From the NCBI RefSeq assembly GCF_025628895.1, contig NZ_JAOTJC010000006.1, positions 545,960 to 609,959 of the forward strand: a stretch of DNA of 64,000 nucleotides, written 5' to 3'. The number at the start of each line of letters is the position of its first letter. The stretch's first letter is position 1. The position numbers and the translations under genes were made by a program. The notes beneath the pieces are model-generated. The model saw only the letters and a program-made list of their open reading frames with translations. It was not told the DNA's origin and ran no database searches. Source of the DNA: Alteromonas salexigens. Its GTDB lineage: Bacteria > Pseudomonadota > Gammaproteobacteria > Enterobacterales > Alteromonadaceae. Shown piece after piece: positions 1 through 9,292 of this stretch.

Positions 1-92
1 CCATAACATCCCGCAGCACGCAGAATAGACGCCACATTGACGGCTGACTTTGGATTCACCAGCCCCAGGCTGACATGAGCACTCACCAGCAT
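1..92 (-). CDS. TrmH-family RNA methyltransferase, N-terminal fragment (cut by window edge)
   Basis: Thirty codons of a gene that starts here and continues left of the window. The visible peptide contains GLVNPKSAVNVASILRAAG, the glycine/asparagine/arginine-rich first motif of SpoU/TrmH-type tRNA or rRNA ribose 2'-O-methyltransferases, which use S-adenosylmethionine. An AGGAG at 96-100 overlaps the stop of the preceding DUF5989 gene. It sits only 3 nt before the ATG but 9 nt before an in-frame GTG two codons later, so the GTG ending at position 84 may be the true start. The gap to the upstream gene is 7 bp, so it may be the last gene of the carbamoyltransferase operon, although RNA methylation has no obvious link to that cluster. 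The family call rests on one motif. Confidence 0.6.
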   Translation of the reverse strand, partial: MLVSAHVSLGLVNPKSAVNVASILRAAGCY

Positions 93-99
93 ATTCTCC

Positions 100-252
100 T
101 TAGAACAGAGTATAAATGAACGTCGCCAATGACGATTGCTGAGTTGCCACAACCAGACCACCCAGTAAGGCCAGAATAACGATGATAGGCATCAACCACA
201 TCTTCTTGCGTACGCGTAAAAACGCCCAGAGGTCTTGAATAAACTCCACCAT
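100..252 (-). CDS. DUF5989-family small membrane protein (SxtK-like)
   Basis: A 50-residue protein. I chose the internal ATG at 252 because a GGGAG lies 10 nt upstream and because MVEFIQDLWAFLRVRKKMW is the usual N-terminus of DUF5989 proteins; longer starts would overlap the upstream gene heavily. The sequence is an amphipathic, basic N-terminus (FLRVRKK) followed by one hydrophobic helix (about residues 20-36) and a short polar tail. The function of the family is unknown. Proteins of this size are encoded next to NodU/SxtI-type carbamoyltransferases together with SxtJ proteins, and that is the order here: carbamoyltransferase, SxtJ, this gene, with a 1-bp gap to the SxtJ stop. I infer a small membrane partner of the SxtJ/carbamoyltransferase unit. 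Confidence 0.8.
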   Translation of the reverse strand: MVEFIQDLWAFLRVRKKMWLMPIIVILALLGGLVVATQQSSLATFIYTLF

Positions 253-253
253 G

Positions 254-676
254 TTAAAACGGCTCCCGTAAATGTTGTTCGTTGGGCTCGTGAGCCCGGT
301 CTGTCCAGAATGATTTGCTGGCCGAATCAGGGCGGCGATTATACTGTAATTTCCGGAAAAGGCGCAGTGTAATACCAATAGGGGTAATTACCACAAAAAA
401 CACCAGCCCCAGCAGCAGGCGGGTATTGAGGTAATTCATTACACTGGCAAAGACCATCCACAGTCGGTAGACAGGATATACCGCCACGGGAAAAAATATG
501 GCCGAAACGGTGAGCGGCAACACCACAACTGCGAGCCACCAGGGTGACGGTGTAGCGAATAGCCAGGGTAACAGAACACAGAAAACCATCGTTATCACCA
601 ACGCCATTCCTAAACCAAAATGTCTTAGCGCCTGATGGTCGGTGGCGGGTACTGTGGGTAACCAGAAATTATTCAT
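254..676 (-). CDS. SxtJ-family inner-membrane protein
   Basis: A 140-residue protein with a hydrophobic core: three likely membrane helices at about residues 21-43, 45-70 and 84-103, then a basic, proline-rich cytoplasmic tail (LRLFRKLQYNRRPDS). Its ATG overlaps the stop codon of the carbamoyltransferase by one base (TAATG), which indicates translational coupling. SxtJ is named after the saxitoxin cluster, where it follows the O-carbamoyltransferase SxtI. Homologues accompany carbamoyltransferases in many bacteria that make no saxitoxin, and their activity is unknown. The neighbourhood suggests that it presents a membrane-linked acceptor or anchors the transferase at the membrane; this is inference. 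No catalytic motif is visible. Confidence 0.82.
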   Translation of the reverse strand: MNNFWLPTVPATDHQALRHFGLGMALVITMVFCVLLPWLFATPSPWWLAVVVLPLTVSAIFFPVAVYPVYRLWMVFASVMNYLNTRLLLGLVFFVVITPIGITLRLFRKLQYNRRPDSASKSFWTDRAHEPNEQHLREPF

Positions 677-2508
677 TAATCTTTCTCAAATGTGATGGTT
701 TTCGCCCGGGCAATCGCAGCTTCAGTGGCAGCTGATTTATCAATGATGAGAGACCCCAATACCAGATAGTCCATATCCGTCGCCAAAAAACACCGGATGG
801 CGTCGTCCGGAGAGCACACAGGCGGTTCGCCGCGTACGTTAAAAGACGTATTGATTACCAAGGGCACCCCGCCGGCGTCAGCAAATGCTTCTATGAGCGC
901 GTGAAAGCCTGCAGAAGTTGCTTTATCTACTACCTGTACTCTGGCTGAGTAATCAATATGCGTGACCGCAGGGATACTTGAGCGTACCGCGTTGACGCGT
1001 GCCAGGCCTTGCAGATCGGTATTGTCAGGTAAAATCAGATGCGGCTGCACCCGGGCCACTTCCAGCATGTAAGGATTTCCCGGCTCGGCATCAAAATAGT
1101 CTTTCAAAGACCCTCTGAGTACAGCCGGCGCAAACGGCCTGAACGATTCCCGCTGCTTAATTTTCACGTTCATTGTTCGCTGCATTTGGGAGCTTTGTGG
1201 ATTCCCCAGTATGGAGCGGTTACCCAGCGCCCGAGGGCCGTACTCTGCCCGTCCCTGGAACCAACCCACGACCTTGTCGGCCAGCAACAGGTCTGCCACA
1301 CGTCGATGCAGTTCGGCCGTCTCGATAAAGTGCGGTGTCAGGTCCCAGTGTTTGCATGCAGCCCTCATCTCATCTTCCGTATAAGCTGGCCCTAATTGGG
1401 CGCCTTGCATCGAATCCACACTGGGTTTTACGGCGTCAGGCTGACGAATATACCAGGCACTCAGCGCTGCACCCAGTGCGCCGCCGGCGTCCCCCGCTGC
1501 AGGCTGGATCCAGATATCATCGAACAGACCGCTTTGTCGCAGTTTGCCATTGGCTACACAATTCAGGGCGACGCCACCAGCCAGACAAAGATGACGGGCG
1601 CCAGTAAGCTGCCGGGCGTGGCGGGCAATATTCTCGACAATATGCTCCGTGACCTGCTGTATAGAGGCTGCCAGATCCATACAGCGTTGATCCGGGGCTT
1701 TGTCCTGTGGCCAGGGAGGGCCGTCAAATAACTGATGGAATCGTGCACTGGTCATAGCGTGCCCGGTTTCAAAGTCGAAGTAATCCAGATTGAGCGCAAA
1801 GCTGCCATCGTCTTTAACGGTCACCAGATTTTGAAGAATGGTGTCGGTATAACGAGGCGTACCGTAAGGCGCCAGGCCCATGAGCTTATATTCCCCACTG
1901 TTTACCCTGAAGCCACAGTAGTAGGTAAATGCGGAATATAATAAGCCCAGCGAATGGGGAAACTGCAACTCTTTAAGCAGCTTTAATTTGCTTCCCTTGC
2001 CTTCCCACACCGAAGAGGTTGCCCATTCCCCCACCCCATCCAGACACACGACCGCAGCATGGGTGAAGGGTGAGGGGAAATAAGCAGACGCAGCATGACT
2101 CTGGTGATGTTCTGTAAAATTCAGCGGTGGCAGCTGCTCTCGTCGTAAGCCAGGTTGCAGCGCCAGCAGCTCTCTGCGCAACACCTGTTTCAGATAGAGT
2201 TTTTCTTTCAGCCATACTGGCATGGCCTTCAGAAAGGTGCTGAAACCCCGCGGTGCACGAACCAGAAAGGTTTCCAGCAACCGTTCAAACTTCAGTAGTG
2301 GCTTATCATAAAATACAACGCAATCAAGTTCTGCAAGACTGCACCCCGCCTCTTTCAGACAGTATTGAATGGCGCGGGCGGGAAAAGCCGGATCATGTTT
2401 TTTGCGGCTGAAGCGCTCCTCCTGCACGGCGGCAACAATCTCGCCGTCCTTTATAATGGCGGCTGCACTGTCGTGGTAGTACGCGGAGATCCCCAGAATA
2501 TAGCTCAT
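676..2508 (-). CDS. NodU/SxtI-type O-carbamoyltransferase
   Basis: A 610-residue enzyme expected to transfer the carbamoyl group of carbamoyl phosphate, through a carbamoyl-adenylate, to a hydroxyl of a sugar or other acceptor. Family landmarks are present. The N-terminus ILGISAYYHDSAAA with QEERFSRKKHD (about residues 30-39) and the His cluster EHHQSHAASAYF (about 133-144) form the Kae1-like domain with its metal site. GGVALNCVANGKL (about 312) and GRAEYGPRALGNRSILGNP (about 420-440) are the nucleotide/carbamoyl-phosphate region. INTSFNVRGEPPVCSPDDA (about 555-573) is the usual end of the C-terminal domain. Length is typical. It is the first gene of a tight minus-strand operon (SxtJ, DUF5989) and diverges from two SGNH-hydrolase genes. 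The acceptor cannot be read from the sequence; an envelope polysaccharide or lipid is my guess. No Shine-Dalgarno sequence is obvious. Confidence 0.9.
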   Translation of the reverse strand: MSYILGISAYYHDSAAAIIKDGEIVAAVQEERFSRKKHDPAFPARAIQYCLKEAGCSLAELDCVVFYDKPLLKFERLLETFLVRAPRGFSTFLKAMPVWLKEKLYLKQVLRRELLALQPGLRREQLPPLNFTEHHQSHAASAYFPSPFTHAAVVCLDGVGEWATSSVWEGKGSKLKLLKELQFPHSLGLLYSAFTYYCGFRVNSGEYKLMGLAPYGTPRYTDTILQNLVTVKDDGSFALNLDYFDFETGHAMTSARFHQLFDGPPWPQDKAPDQRCMDLAASIQQVTEHIVENIARHARQLTGARHLCLAGGVALNCVANGKLRQSGLFDDIWIQPAAGDAGGALGAALSAWYIRQPDAVKPSVDSMQGAQLGPAYTEDEMRAACKHWDLTPHFIETAELHRRVADLLLADKVVGWFQGRAEYGPRALGNRSILGNPQSSQMQRTMNVKIKQRESFRPFAPAVLRGSLKDYFDAEPGNPYMLEVARVQPHLILPDNTDLQGLARVNAVRSSIPAVTHIDYSARVQVVDKATSAGFHALIEAFADAGGVPLVINTSFNVRGEPPVCSPDDAIRCFLATDMDYLVLGSLIIDKSAATEAAIARAKTITFEKD

Positions 2509-2588
2509 AGCTTATTGTTATTATTGTGTGAACAGGCTCTACAGTGGAGCATACCTCAACAAAAAGATTCGTCCTAGTGCTTCGCCGC

Positions 2589-2602
2589 TGCATACGTATC
2601 CA
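2589..2602. promoter_or_regulatory. Third copy of the TGCATACGTATYCA operator-like motif
   Basis: TGCATACGTATCCA, one base different from the identical motifs before the two TonB-receptor genes (20864-20877 and 24094-24107). The core ATACGTAT is a perfect palindrome with a central CG, as in many LacI-family operators. It lies in the 158-bp divergent region between the carbamoyltransferase and the SGNH genes. Two bases downstream on the plus strand a weak TTGCGC (2605-2610), an 18-bp spacer and TATTGT (2629-2634) could form a promoter for the SGNH genes. Binding by the same regulator is inference. Confidence 0.4.
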
Positions 2603-2666
2603 GCTTGCGCTTGGCTGACTTGTCAGCGTATTGTGTATACTTTTGTTATTGTTAATTAAATGTATT

Positions 2667-4460
2667 ATGCCAGCCTCACCGAAAGCCACATCAAGATGGT
2701 TCACACTTATCGCATTACTCATTCCGGTTCTGGTACTCGCTGCAGTTGAGGGTGGCCTGCGGATCGCCGGATTCGGCAAAACATACCCGTTGTTTGTCCC
2801 AGCCTCTCAACCGGGATATTTAGTTCCTAACCCTGAACTCATTCAGCGTTACTTCCATGTCGGTGCGCCCGCGCCCAATGTGAGCCCGGATACTTATTAT
2901 TTTGAAAAAAACAAGCCGGCTGACCAGTTGCGTATAGTGTTGATGGGCGGGTCTACTGCGGCAGGCTTTCCCTACGGACGTTTCGGGTCTCCGGCCGGAC
3001 TGCTTGAGGCACGGTTACAGGCAGAATACCCAAACCTGGATGTGCGGATTATCTCTGTGGCCATGTCCAGTGTGAACAGTTATACCCTTCGGGACATTAC
3101 TGATGAAGTTATCGGCATTCAGCCAGATGCAGTGTTAATTTACGCCGGGCACAATGAATATCTGGGCGTCATGGGTGCCGGGTCCGTGTACGCTGGCTTT
3201 GGCAGTCACTTCGCCAATGTCATGTTTTTAAAACTGAAAGAACTGCGTTTATTTCAGGCACTACAATGGCTAATGCAACCGCGCAGTCAACCAACGCCTG
3301 GCAATGGCGATGCCCGCACGGTAATGGCGCAGGTCGCGCAAAGTCAGCATATCCCATATAACTCCGCGGTGTTTAAAGCTGGTGAATTCCAGTTTACCGA
3401 TAATATGGCTGCCGTACTGTCACAGCTAAATGATGCCGGCGTGCCCACACTGGTATCCAGTATTGCCGCCAACTTACAGCATCAACCGCCGTTTGCTTCA
3501 GCGCCTCTGGCAAACTCTGACTCCAATTCCATTTCATCTGCGGCAACAAACACGCTTTCCTCTCAGCACGCTGACGCTCTTGCCGGGATCGCTTCCGCAG
3601 ACGTACATTATCGCTTGGCTAGTGCGGCCCTGCCAGACTCACCGGGGCTGGCGCTTACCCATTTTATCCACGCCATGGATGCGGATTTACTGCGTTTTCG
3701 CGCCCCGTCGCACTTTAATACATTGCTTAAACAGTTAGCCCACACTCCTCACGCAACATGGGTAGACAGTTATTCCCTGCTGGCCGCCCACAGTCCGAAC
3801 GACATTATTGGCGAATCGTTAATGCTGGAGCACCTGCACCCCAATGAAAAGGGGTACTTTCTGATTGCCGAGGCTTTTTACCAGCAGTTAAAAGCACAGC
3901 ATATTCTCCCTGAACCAGTGCACTCATTGTCCGCAGATGAAGCCTGGCAGCAACGGCCACTCACCGCAGTCGATGCCCGGGTAACCGAACTGAAGATAGC
4001 CAATCTTACCTCTGACTATCCGTTTCAACGCAGCCACACGCCGTTTACACCACCAGCGGCCAACTCTGCTGTGGGGCGCTTTGCGCTGGCACGCTATAAT
4101 GGCACACCATGGTTGGCTCAACAGCCCCGTTTGCTGACCTGGTATCAGCAGCAAGAGGACTGGGAGAGTGCCGCTAATGTGGCCGCCGCACTTGCCAGCG
4201 CCTTACCATTCAAAGCTGACATTGCTCAGGTAGCGGCACAATTGTCATTACGGGCAGGTCGCCCTTTCCGAGCCTGGTATTTCGCCCGTCAGGCAGTAAC
4301 TCATGATAATAATTCACTCATGTACCAGCTAACACTGGCAGAAAGTCTGTTTAAGGCCGGTCAGAAATCTGCGGCTATTCGTCAGCTTCGCGCTGCAAAA
4401 GAGCAATTCCCTGACAGCCAGCGGCCTGACTACTTTTTACAACAACTGGGAGCCAGCTAA
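2667..4460 (+). CDS. Membrane-anchored SGNH-hydrolase-like protein with TPR-like tail (first of a tandem pair)
   Basis: Start taken at 2667 (MPASPKATSRWF), giving 597 residues; the upstream in-frame ATG at 2631 adds a leader that looks like promoter DNA. An N-terminal hydrophobic helix (about residues 11-27) without a clear cleavage site acts as signal anchor, so the domain should face the periplasm. SGNH-fold blocks: [11 protein letters not shown] with nucleophile Ser96, YAGHNEYLG with GHNE at about 161-164 (block III Asn), and EHLHPNEKGYF with His at about 389-391 (block V). The last 150 residues are alanine-rich helical repeats resembling TPRs (SLRAGRPFRAWYFARQAV, AESLFKAGQKSAAIRQLR). Such proteins act as esterases, deacetylases or acyltransferases on glycans, but this subfamily has no known substrate. 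Its stop overlaps the next start (TAATG). Confidence 0.75.
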   Translation: MPASPKATSRWFTLIALLIPVLVLAAVEGGLRIAGFGKTYPLFVPASQPGYLVPNPELIQRYFHVGAPAPNVSPDTYYFEKNKPADQLRIVLMGGSTAAGFPYGRFGSPAGLLEARLQAEYPNLDVRIISVAMSSVNSYTLRDITDEVIGIQPDAVLIYAGHNEYLGVMGAGSVYAGFGSHFANVMFLKLKELRLFQALQWLMQPRSQPTPGNGDARTVMAQVAQSQHIPYNSAVFKAGEFQFTDNMAAVLSQLNDAGVPTLVSSIAANLQHQPPFASAPLANSDSNSISSAATNTLSSQHADALAGIASADVHYRLASAALPDSPGLALTHFIHAMDADLLRFRAPSHFNTLLKQLAHTPHATWVDSYSLLAAHSPNDIIGESLMLEHLHPNEKGYFLIAEAFYQQLKAQHILPEPVHSLSADEAWQQRPLTAVDARVTELKIANLTSDYPFQRSHTPFTPPAANSAVGRFALARYNGTPWLAQQPRLLTWYQQQEDWESAANVAAALASALPFKADIAQVAAQLSLRAGRPFRAWYFARQAVTHDNNSLMYQLTLAESLFKAGQKSAAIRQLRAAKEQFPDSQRPDYFLQQLGAS

Positions 4461-6070
4461 TGACAGTGGGCAGACAATGGCTGTTTCGCATTATCGCTTT
4501 ATTGATCCCCGTTATCGCCTTGCTGTTACTGGAGGGTGGGCTGCGCCTGGCTGGGTTTGGCGGAAAGCTCGCATTGTTTATCGACAACCCCGCCCACGAC
4601 GATTATCTGTTACCCCGTCCGGATATTCTGAACCGGTATTTTCCTGAGGAAGTGGTGCCCAGGGTTACCATGGAGGCTAATTTCTTTCTACGCGACAAAC
4701 CCGACAATGGCCTGCGTATATTCGTGCAGGGCGGATCCACTGCTGCTGGATTCCCATACGGGCTGGGTGCATCATTGGCAGGCATGCTGGAGGGGCGCCT
4801 AAGACAGTCTTACCCGCAGCGGCAGGTGGAAGTGGTCAATACGGCAATGTCTGCGGTGAACAGTTATTTACTGGCTGACCTGGCGGATGAAATCGTCTCA
4901 CAACAACCTGATGCCGTATTAATTTATGCCGGACATAACGAATATCTGGGTATTTTTGGTGTTGGTTCGCACTTTCAATTTGGCGGCCCCTGGATCACGC
5001 GGGCTTACCTCAACCTTTATCAGATTGCCATTGTCGACGCCCTGCAATCTTTGTATTACACCCTGCTCCCCATCACACAGACAAACGAGAGCGGGCGCAC
5101 GTTTATGGCGCAGGTCGCCAGTGACACCGTCATTCCATTCCGCTCCCCCCGTTACCAACAAGGGCTTCAGCAGTTTGAAACCAATATGCGTAAGACCCTG
5201 TCTGTCTATCAGGAGGCCGGGGTTCCCGTCTTCATAAGTACTATCGCCAGTAATGTTCGGGATCAACCGCCGTTAGGGAGCACAGACACCAGTGACTACC
5301 GGGCTGATGTGGCCTTCAAAAAAGGTCAGGAGGCCCTTCGGCGAGGTAATCTGACCATGGCCAGCCAGCACTTGCGGCGGGCACGGGATTACGACACATT
5401 GCGTTTTCGGGCACCCTCCGATATTAACACGATCATCCGGAAGCTGGCGCAACTCCCCGGGGTCACCCTGGTTGATGCTGAAGCCCGGCTTCGCCAGCGC
5501 AGCGAGGACGGTATCATCGGTAATACACTGATGCTGGAACACTTGCATCCCAATGTCCCTGGCTACTTTCTGCTCGCCGATACATTTTATCAGGCGCTGC
5601 ATTCCTCCCGCCTGGCTACCGGCACATATATTTCAACGGCTGAGGCCTGGCGTCACCGGCCCCTGCTGGCCGCAGAAGAATATGCGGGATACGCGCAAAT
5701 TCAGGCACTTAAAGCCGACTTTCCGTTTTCTGCAACGCCCGTTCCGATCAAACTGGCACCGCCTGAAGACCAAGAGCAGCAATTGGGGAAACAGTATTTT
5801 GAACAGGCCATCAGCTGGCGGAAAATGGTAGCGTCACTCCGGGAACTATACCTGCAACAGGGGAACACGCCACTGGCTATTAAAGCGACCATGCTGTTGG
5901 CAGACGCCCTGCCCCATGATCCTCTCACCAACGAACAGGCCGCCGACATGCTGTTTAAACATCAGCGCCACGCAGAGGCACTGCATTATTATCGGCGGGC
6001 TGAGCGCGCGGGAAGTATTACTTCCCACCTTACCAGTCGCATGGGGCTACTGGAGAAACGTCTGCGTTAG
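4460..6070 (+). CDS. Membrane-anchored SGNH-hydrolase-like protein (second of a tandem pair)
   Basis: A 536-residue paralogue of the preceding protein, sharing the same layout: signal anchor at about residues 8-24 followed by [11 protein letters not shown], the [11 protein letters not shown] block (nucleophile Ser93), GHNE at about 158-161, the shared TFMAQVA and LRFRAPS segments, EHLHPN with His at about 361-363, and a helical repeat tail ([19 protein letters not shown]). Its ATG overlaps the stop of the first gene by one base, so the two are co-translated and may work as a complex. Divergence is clear in the middle and C-terminal parts, which points to an old duplication with specialisation. 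It ends convergently with hutH, overlapping it by 4 bp. Substrate unknown. Confidence 0.75.
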   Translation: MTVGRQWLFRIIALLIPVIALLLLEGGLRLAGFGGKLALFIDNPAHDDYLLPRPDILNRYFPEEVVPRVTMEANFFLRDKPDNGLRIFVQGGSTAAGFPYGLGASLAGMLEGRLRQSYPQRQVEVVNTAMSAVNSYLLADLADEIVSQQPDAVLIYAGHNEYLGIFGVGSHFQFGGPWITRAYLNLYQIAIVDALQSLYYTLLPITQTNESGRTFMAQVASDTVIPFRSPRYQQGLQQFETNMRKTLSVYQEAGVPVFISTIASNVRDQPPLGSTDTSDYRADVAFKKGQEALRRGNLTMASQHLRRARDYDTLRFRAPSDINTIIRKLAQLPGVTLVDAEARLRQRSEDGIIGNTLMLEHLHPNVPGYFLLADTFYQALHSSRLATGTYISTAEAWRHRPLLAAEEYAGYAQIQALKADFPFSATPVPIKLAPPEDQEQQLGKQYFEQAISWRKMVASLRELYLQQGNTPLAIKATMLLADALPHDPLTNEQAADMLFKHQRHAEALHYYRRAERAGSITSHLTSRMGLLEKRLR

Positions 6071-7617
6071 CGGGTAATTGCGGGTTCCAGCAACCGGCCT
6101 ACGCGTTCCGCTACAGCATCACTTAACGCGTGCACCGTTACCAGCTCTGTAGCCGCAGCAATGTCAGGAGCAAAATAGCGATCTTTATCATAGAAGGTCA
6201 CTTTGGTGCGTAGCAGGTCATGCACTTCTTGTAGCCCCTCACTGGTAGTAAGTGGACGACGGAAGTCAACTCCCTGCGCCGCGGCAAGCCATTCTATGCC
6301 GAGGATCCCGGCGACATTCTCAAAAATATCCTTGAGTCGCCGGCCGGCAAAGGTTGCCATGGACACATGGTCTTCCTGGTTAGCCGAGGTCGGCAACGAG
6401 TCAATGGACGCCGGATGGGCCAGGGTTTTATTTTCACTGGCCAGCGCCGCACAGGTTACCTGAGCAATCATAAAGCCGGAATTTACTCCGCCATTATCCA
6501 CCAGAAATGCCGGTAGACCACTTAAATTGGAGTCTATCAACAATGCCATTCGGCGCTCTGATAACGCGCCGATTTCTGACAGCGCAATGGCAATCATATC
6601 GGCGGCCATTGCCACCGCTTCGGCGTGAAAATTTCCACCGGACAATATGTCCGACGAATCAGCAAATACCAGCGGGTTGTCCGACACACCGTTGGCTTCA
6701 GTTTGCAGGGTATCGGCCGCGAATCGCAGTTGCTGCAGACACGCGCCTAATACCTGGGGCTGGCAGCGGAGTGAGTACGGATCCTGCACTTTTTCACAGC
6801 CCGCATGGGCGTTTCCTATTTCTGACTCATCCAGTAAAGCACGAAAGCCGTGGGCTATATCCTGCTGTGCCTGGTGTCCGCGTACCGCGTGGATGCGGTC
6901 ATCGAATGGAACCCGGGAGCCCTGCGCCGCCTCTACACTCAGTGCACCTATCGCCATGGCACTGTACAAGGCGTTTTCGGCGTAGAATAAACCCTCAAGC
7001 GCAAACGCTGTAGAGGCCTGTGTGCCATTCAGTAGCGCCAGGCCTTCCTTCGGTGCCAGCGCCACGGGGGTTAACCCGGCACGTTCCAGCCCTGCTTTTG
7101 CCGCACACAGCTTGCCCTCTATCAGCACCTCGCCTTCGCCAAGCAACACCGCACTCATGTGCGCCAGGGGGGCCAGATCCCCCGACGCCCCAACAGATCC
7201 TTTCTGGGGGATCGCCGGCCAGACCTGATGATTGTAAAGTGTGATTAATGCATCAATGACCTCTGCACGGATCCCTGAGTAGCCCCGCGCCAGAGAGTTT
7301 ATTTTCAGCAGCATCATGAGCCGCACCGTCGAGGGTGACATATACTCACCAATGCCGGCGGCATGCGATAACACAATACTGCGTTGCAGTAATTCTAATT
7401 CATGCTCCGGAATGCGGGTATTCGCCAGCAAGCCGAACCCCGTATTAATACCATATACCGTACGCCCCTCTTTAAGCACTTCGGTGACTGTCTGCTCAGC
7501 CCGGTGAATAGCCGGGTACGCTTTCTCATCTAACGCAATGGGCTGATGAGCACGGAAGCACTGACGGCAATCATCTAGGGTCAGTGCGCCGGGATACAAC
7601 GTAAATGTAGCTGACAT
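6067..7617 (-). CDS. hutH: Histidine ammonia-lyase
   Basis: Removes ammonia from L-histidine to give urocanate, the first step of histidine degradation. At 516 residues it has the family length (about 510). The sequence [15 protein letters not shown] contains the Ala-Ser-Gly triplet that cyclises to the MIO electrophilic cofactor. [14 protein letters not shown] near the N-terminus and the substrate/MIO-loop region [16 protein letters not shown] are also typical, as is [11 protein letters not shown]. It is the last gene of the minus-strand hutC-hutU-hutH operon, one base after the hutU stop. Its end overlaps the convergent SGNH gene by 4 bp. Expression should be induced by urocanate through HutC. 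Confidence 0.97.
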   Translation of the reverse strand: MSATFTLYPGALTLDDCRQCFRAHQPIALDEKAYPAIHRAEQTVTEVLKEGRTVYGINTGFGLLANTRIPEHELELLQRSIVLSHAAGIGEYMSPSTVRLMMLLKINSLARGYSGIRAEVIDALITLYNHQVWPAIPQKGSVGASGDLAPLAHMSAVLLGEGEVLIEGKLCAAKAGLERAGLTPVALAPKEGLALLNGTQASTAFALEGLFYAENALYSAMAIGALSVEAAQGSRVPFDDRIHAVRGHQAQQDIAHGFRALLDESEIGNAHAGCEKVQDPYSLRCQPQVLGACLQQLRFAADTLQTEANGVSDNPLVFADSSDILSGGNFHAEAVAMAADMIAIALSEIGALSERRMALLIDSNLSGLPAFLVDNGGVNSGFMIAQVTCAALASENKTLAHPASIDSLPTSANQEDHVSMATFAGRRLKDIFENVAGILGIEWLAAAQGVDFRRPLTTSEGLQEVHDLLRTKVTFYDKDRYFAPDIAAATELVTVHALSDAVAERVGRLLEPAITR

Positions 7618-7618
7618 A

Positions 7619-9292
7619 TCAGGCTCCTTTATTCAGCATAGGTAAATCCAGTTGATGCTCTGTGGCACACTGGCGGGCAATGTCATAGCCGGCATCAGCG
7701 TGACGCATCACACCGGTCGCCGGGTCGTTGTGCAGTACCCGGGCGATGCGGGCGTCGGCTTCTTCGCTGCCATCACACACTATCACCATGCCCGCGTGTT
7801 GACTGAAGCCCATTCCTACGCCGCCCCCATGATGTAAAGACACCCAGGTGGCACCTCCTGCGGTGTTCAACATGGCATTCAACAGCGGCCAGTCAGACAC
7901 AGCGTCAGAGCCATCCTGCATGGCTTCGGTTTCGCGATTAGGCGAAGCAACAGAGCCGGAGTCCAGGTGGTCACGGCCAATCACTACCGGTGCAGTTAAC
8001 TCACCACTGCGAACCATCGCATTAAATGCCAGTCCCAGCTTTTGACGCTCCCCAAGGCCTACCCAACAAATGCGTGATGGCAGCCCCTGAAACGCAATAC
8101 GCTCCCGGGCCATATCCAGCCAGTTATGCAGGTGATCATTATCGGGAATTAACTCCTTCACCTTTGCGTCAGTTTTGTAGATATCTTCCGGATCTCCGGA
8201 TAAAGCGACCCACCTGAACGGGCCAACCCCTTCGCAGAACAGCGGACGAATATACGCAGGCACAAAACCCGGGAAATCGAACGCATTGTTCACCCCTTCT
8301 TCAAAGGCCATTTGCCGAATATTGTTGCCATAATCGAGGGTGGCAGACCCTTGTCGCTGAAATTTCAGCATGGCTGCGACCTGCACAGCCATTGAGGCTT
8401 TCGCAGCACGCACCACGTCCTGTGGATCTGACTTACGCCGGGCAGCCGCTTGTTCCAGCGTCCAGCCTGAGGGCAGATAGCCATTCAGCGGATCATGTGC
8501 GCTGGTCTGATCGGTCACTACATCCGGAATGATGCCTTTTTCCAGCAACGCCGGAAAAACATCCGCAGCATTGCCCAACAGTCCTACAGAGACCGGCTTT
8601 CCACTGTTTTTGGCAGTCTCAAGGAACGCCAGCGCTTCATCAATACTGGTGGCTTTCTTGTCTACGTAGCCAGTCCGCAAACGAAAATCAATGCGGCTCT
8701 CGTCTACTTCTACAGCCACCATTGAAAAGCCCGCCATGGTGGCTGCCAGTGGCTGCGCTCCGCCCATACCACCCAGTCCACCGGTGAGGATCCAACGCCC
8801 CTGCGTTTGCCCTTCGAAATGCGCTCTGGCGACACTACCGAAGGTTTCGTACGTGCCCTGCACAATGCCCTGGGAACCAATATAAATCCAGGAACCAGCG
8901 GTCATTTGCCCGTACATCATAAGCCCTTTCTTATCCAGCTCATTAAAATGCTCCCAGTGGGCCCAGTGTGGCACCAGATTAGAGTTGGCGATCAGCACCC
9001 GGGGAGCATTACTATGAGTAGGAAATACGCCCACCGGTTTGCCAGACTGAATAAGCAGAGTTTCGTCGTCCTTCAGGCGCTTAAGCACCTCAACAATTTT
9101 GTCGAAGCAAGGCCAGTCACGGGCAGCCCGCCCTATCCCGCCGTAAACCACCAGCAACTCAGGATGCTCTGCTACTTCTGCGTCAAGATTATTCATTAGC
9201 ATTCGTAACGGCGCTTCGGTTTGCCAGGATTGTGCGGTTAGTTCCTTGCCCCGGGGGGCACGAATTTTACGCGTGGGATCTTCGCGGTTCAT
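7619..9292 (-). CDS. hutU: Urocanate hydratase
   Basis: Converts urocanate to imidazolonepropionate using tightly bound NAD+ as an electrophile. At 557 residues it matches the family. Diagnostic elements are [19 protein letters not shown] (NAD-binding glycine-rich loop), the urocanase signature [16 protein letters not shown] with its conserved Cys, and [12 protein letters not shown] near the N-terminus. The ATG overlaps the stop of hutC by four bases (ATGA), indicating translational coupling with the regulator. The following hutH starts one base after its stop. Cytosolic enzyme. Confidence 0.97.
   Translation of the reverse strand: MNREDPTRKIRAPRGKELTAQSWQTEAPLRMLMNNLDAEVAEHPELLVVYGGIGRAARDWPCFDKIVEVLKRLKDDETLLIQSGKPVGVFPTHSNAPRVLIANSNLVPHWAHWEHFNELDKKGLMMYGQMTAGSWIYIGSQGIVQGTYETFGSVARAHFEGQTQGRWILTGGLGGMGGAQPLAATMAGFSMVAVEVDESRIDFRLRTGYVDKKATSIDEALAFLETAKNSGKPVSVGLLGNAADVFPALLEKGIIPDVVTDQTSAHDPLNGYLPSGWTLEQAAARRKSDPQDVVRAAKASMAVQVAAMLKFQRQGSATLDYGNNIRQMAFEEGVNNAFDFPGFVPAYIRPLFCEGVGPFRWVALSGDPEDIYKTDAKVKELIPDNDHLHNWLDMARERIAFQGLPSRICWVGLGERQKLGLAFNAMVRSGELTAPVVIGRDHLDSGSVASPNRETEAMQDGSDAVSDWPLLNAMLNTAGGATWVSLHHGGGVGMGFSQHAGMVIVCDGSEEADARIARVLHNDPATGVMRHADAGYDIARQCATEHQLDLPMLNKGA

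Noticed and set aside
254-2508. Saxitoxin biosynthesis because of sxtI/sxtJ-like genes
   Set aside because: Only the carbamoyltransferase unit is shared; no polyketide-synthase-like, amidinotransferase or tailoring genes are present.
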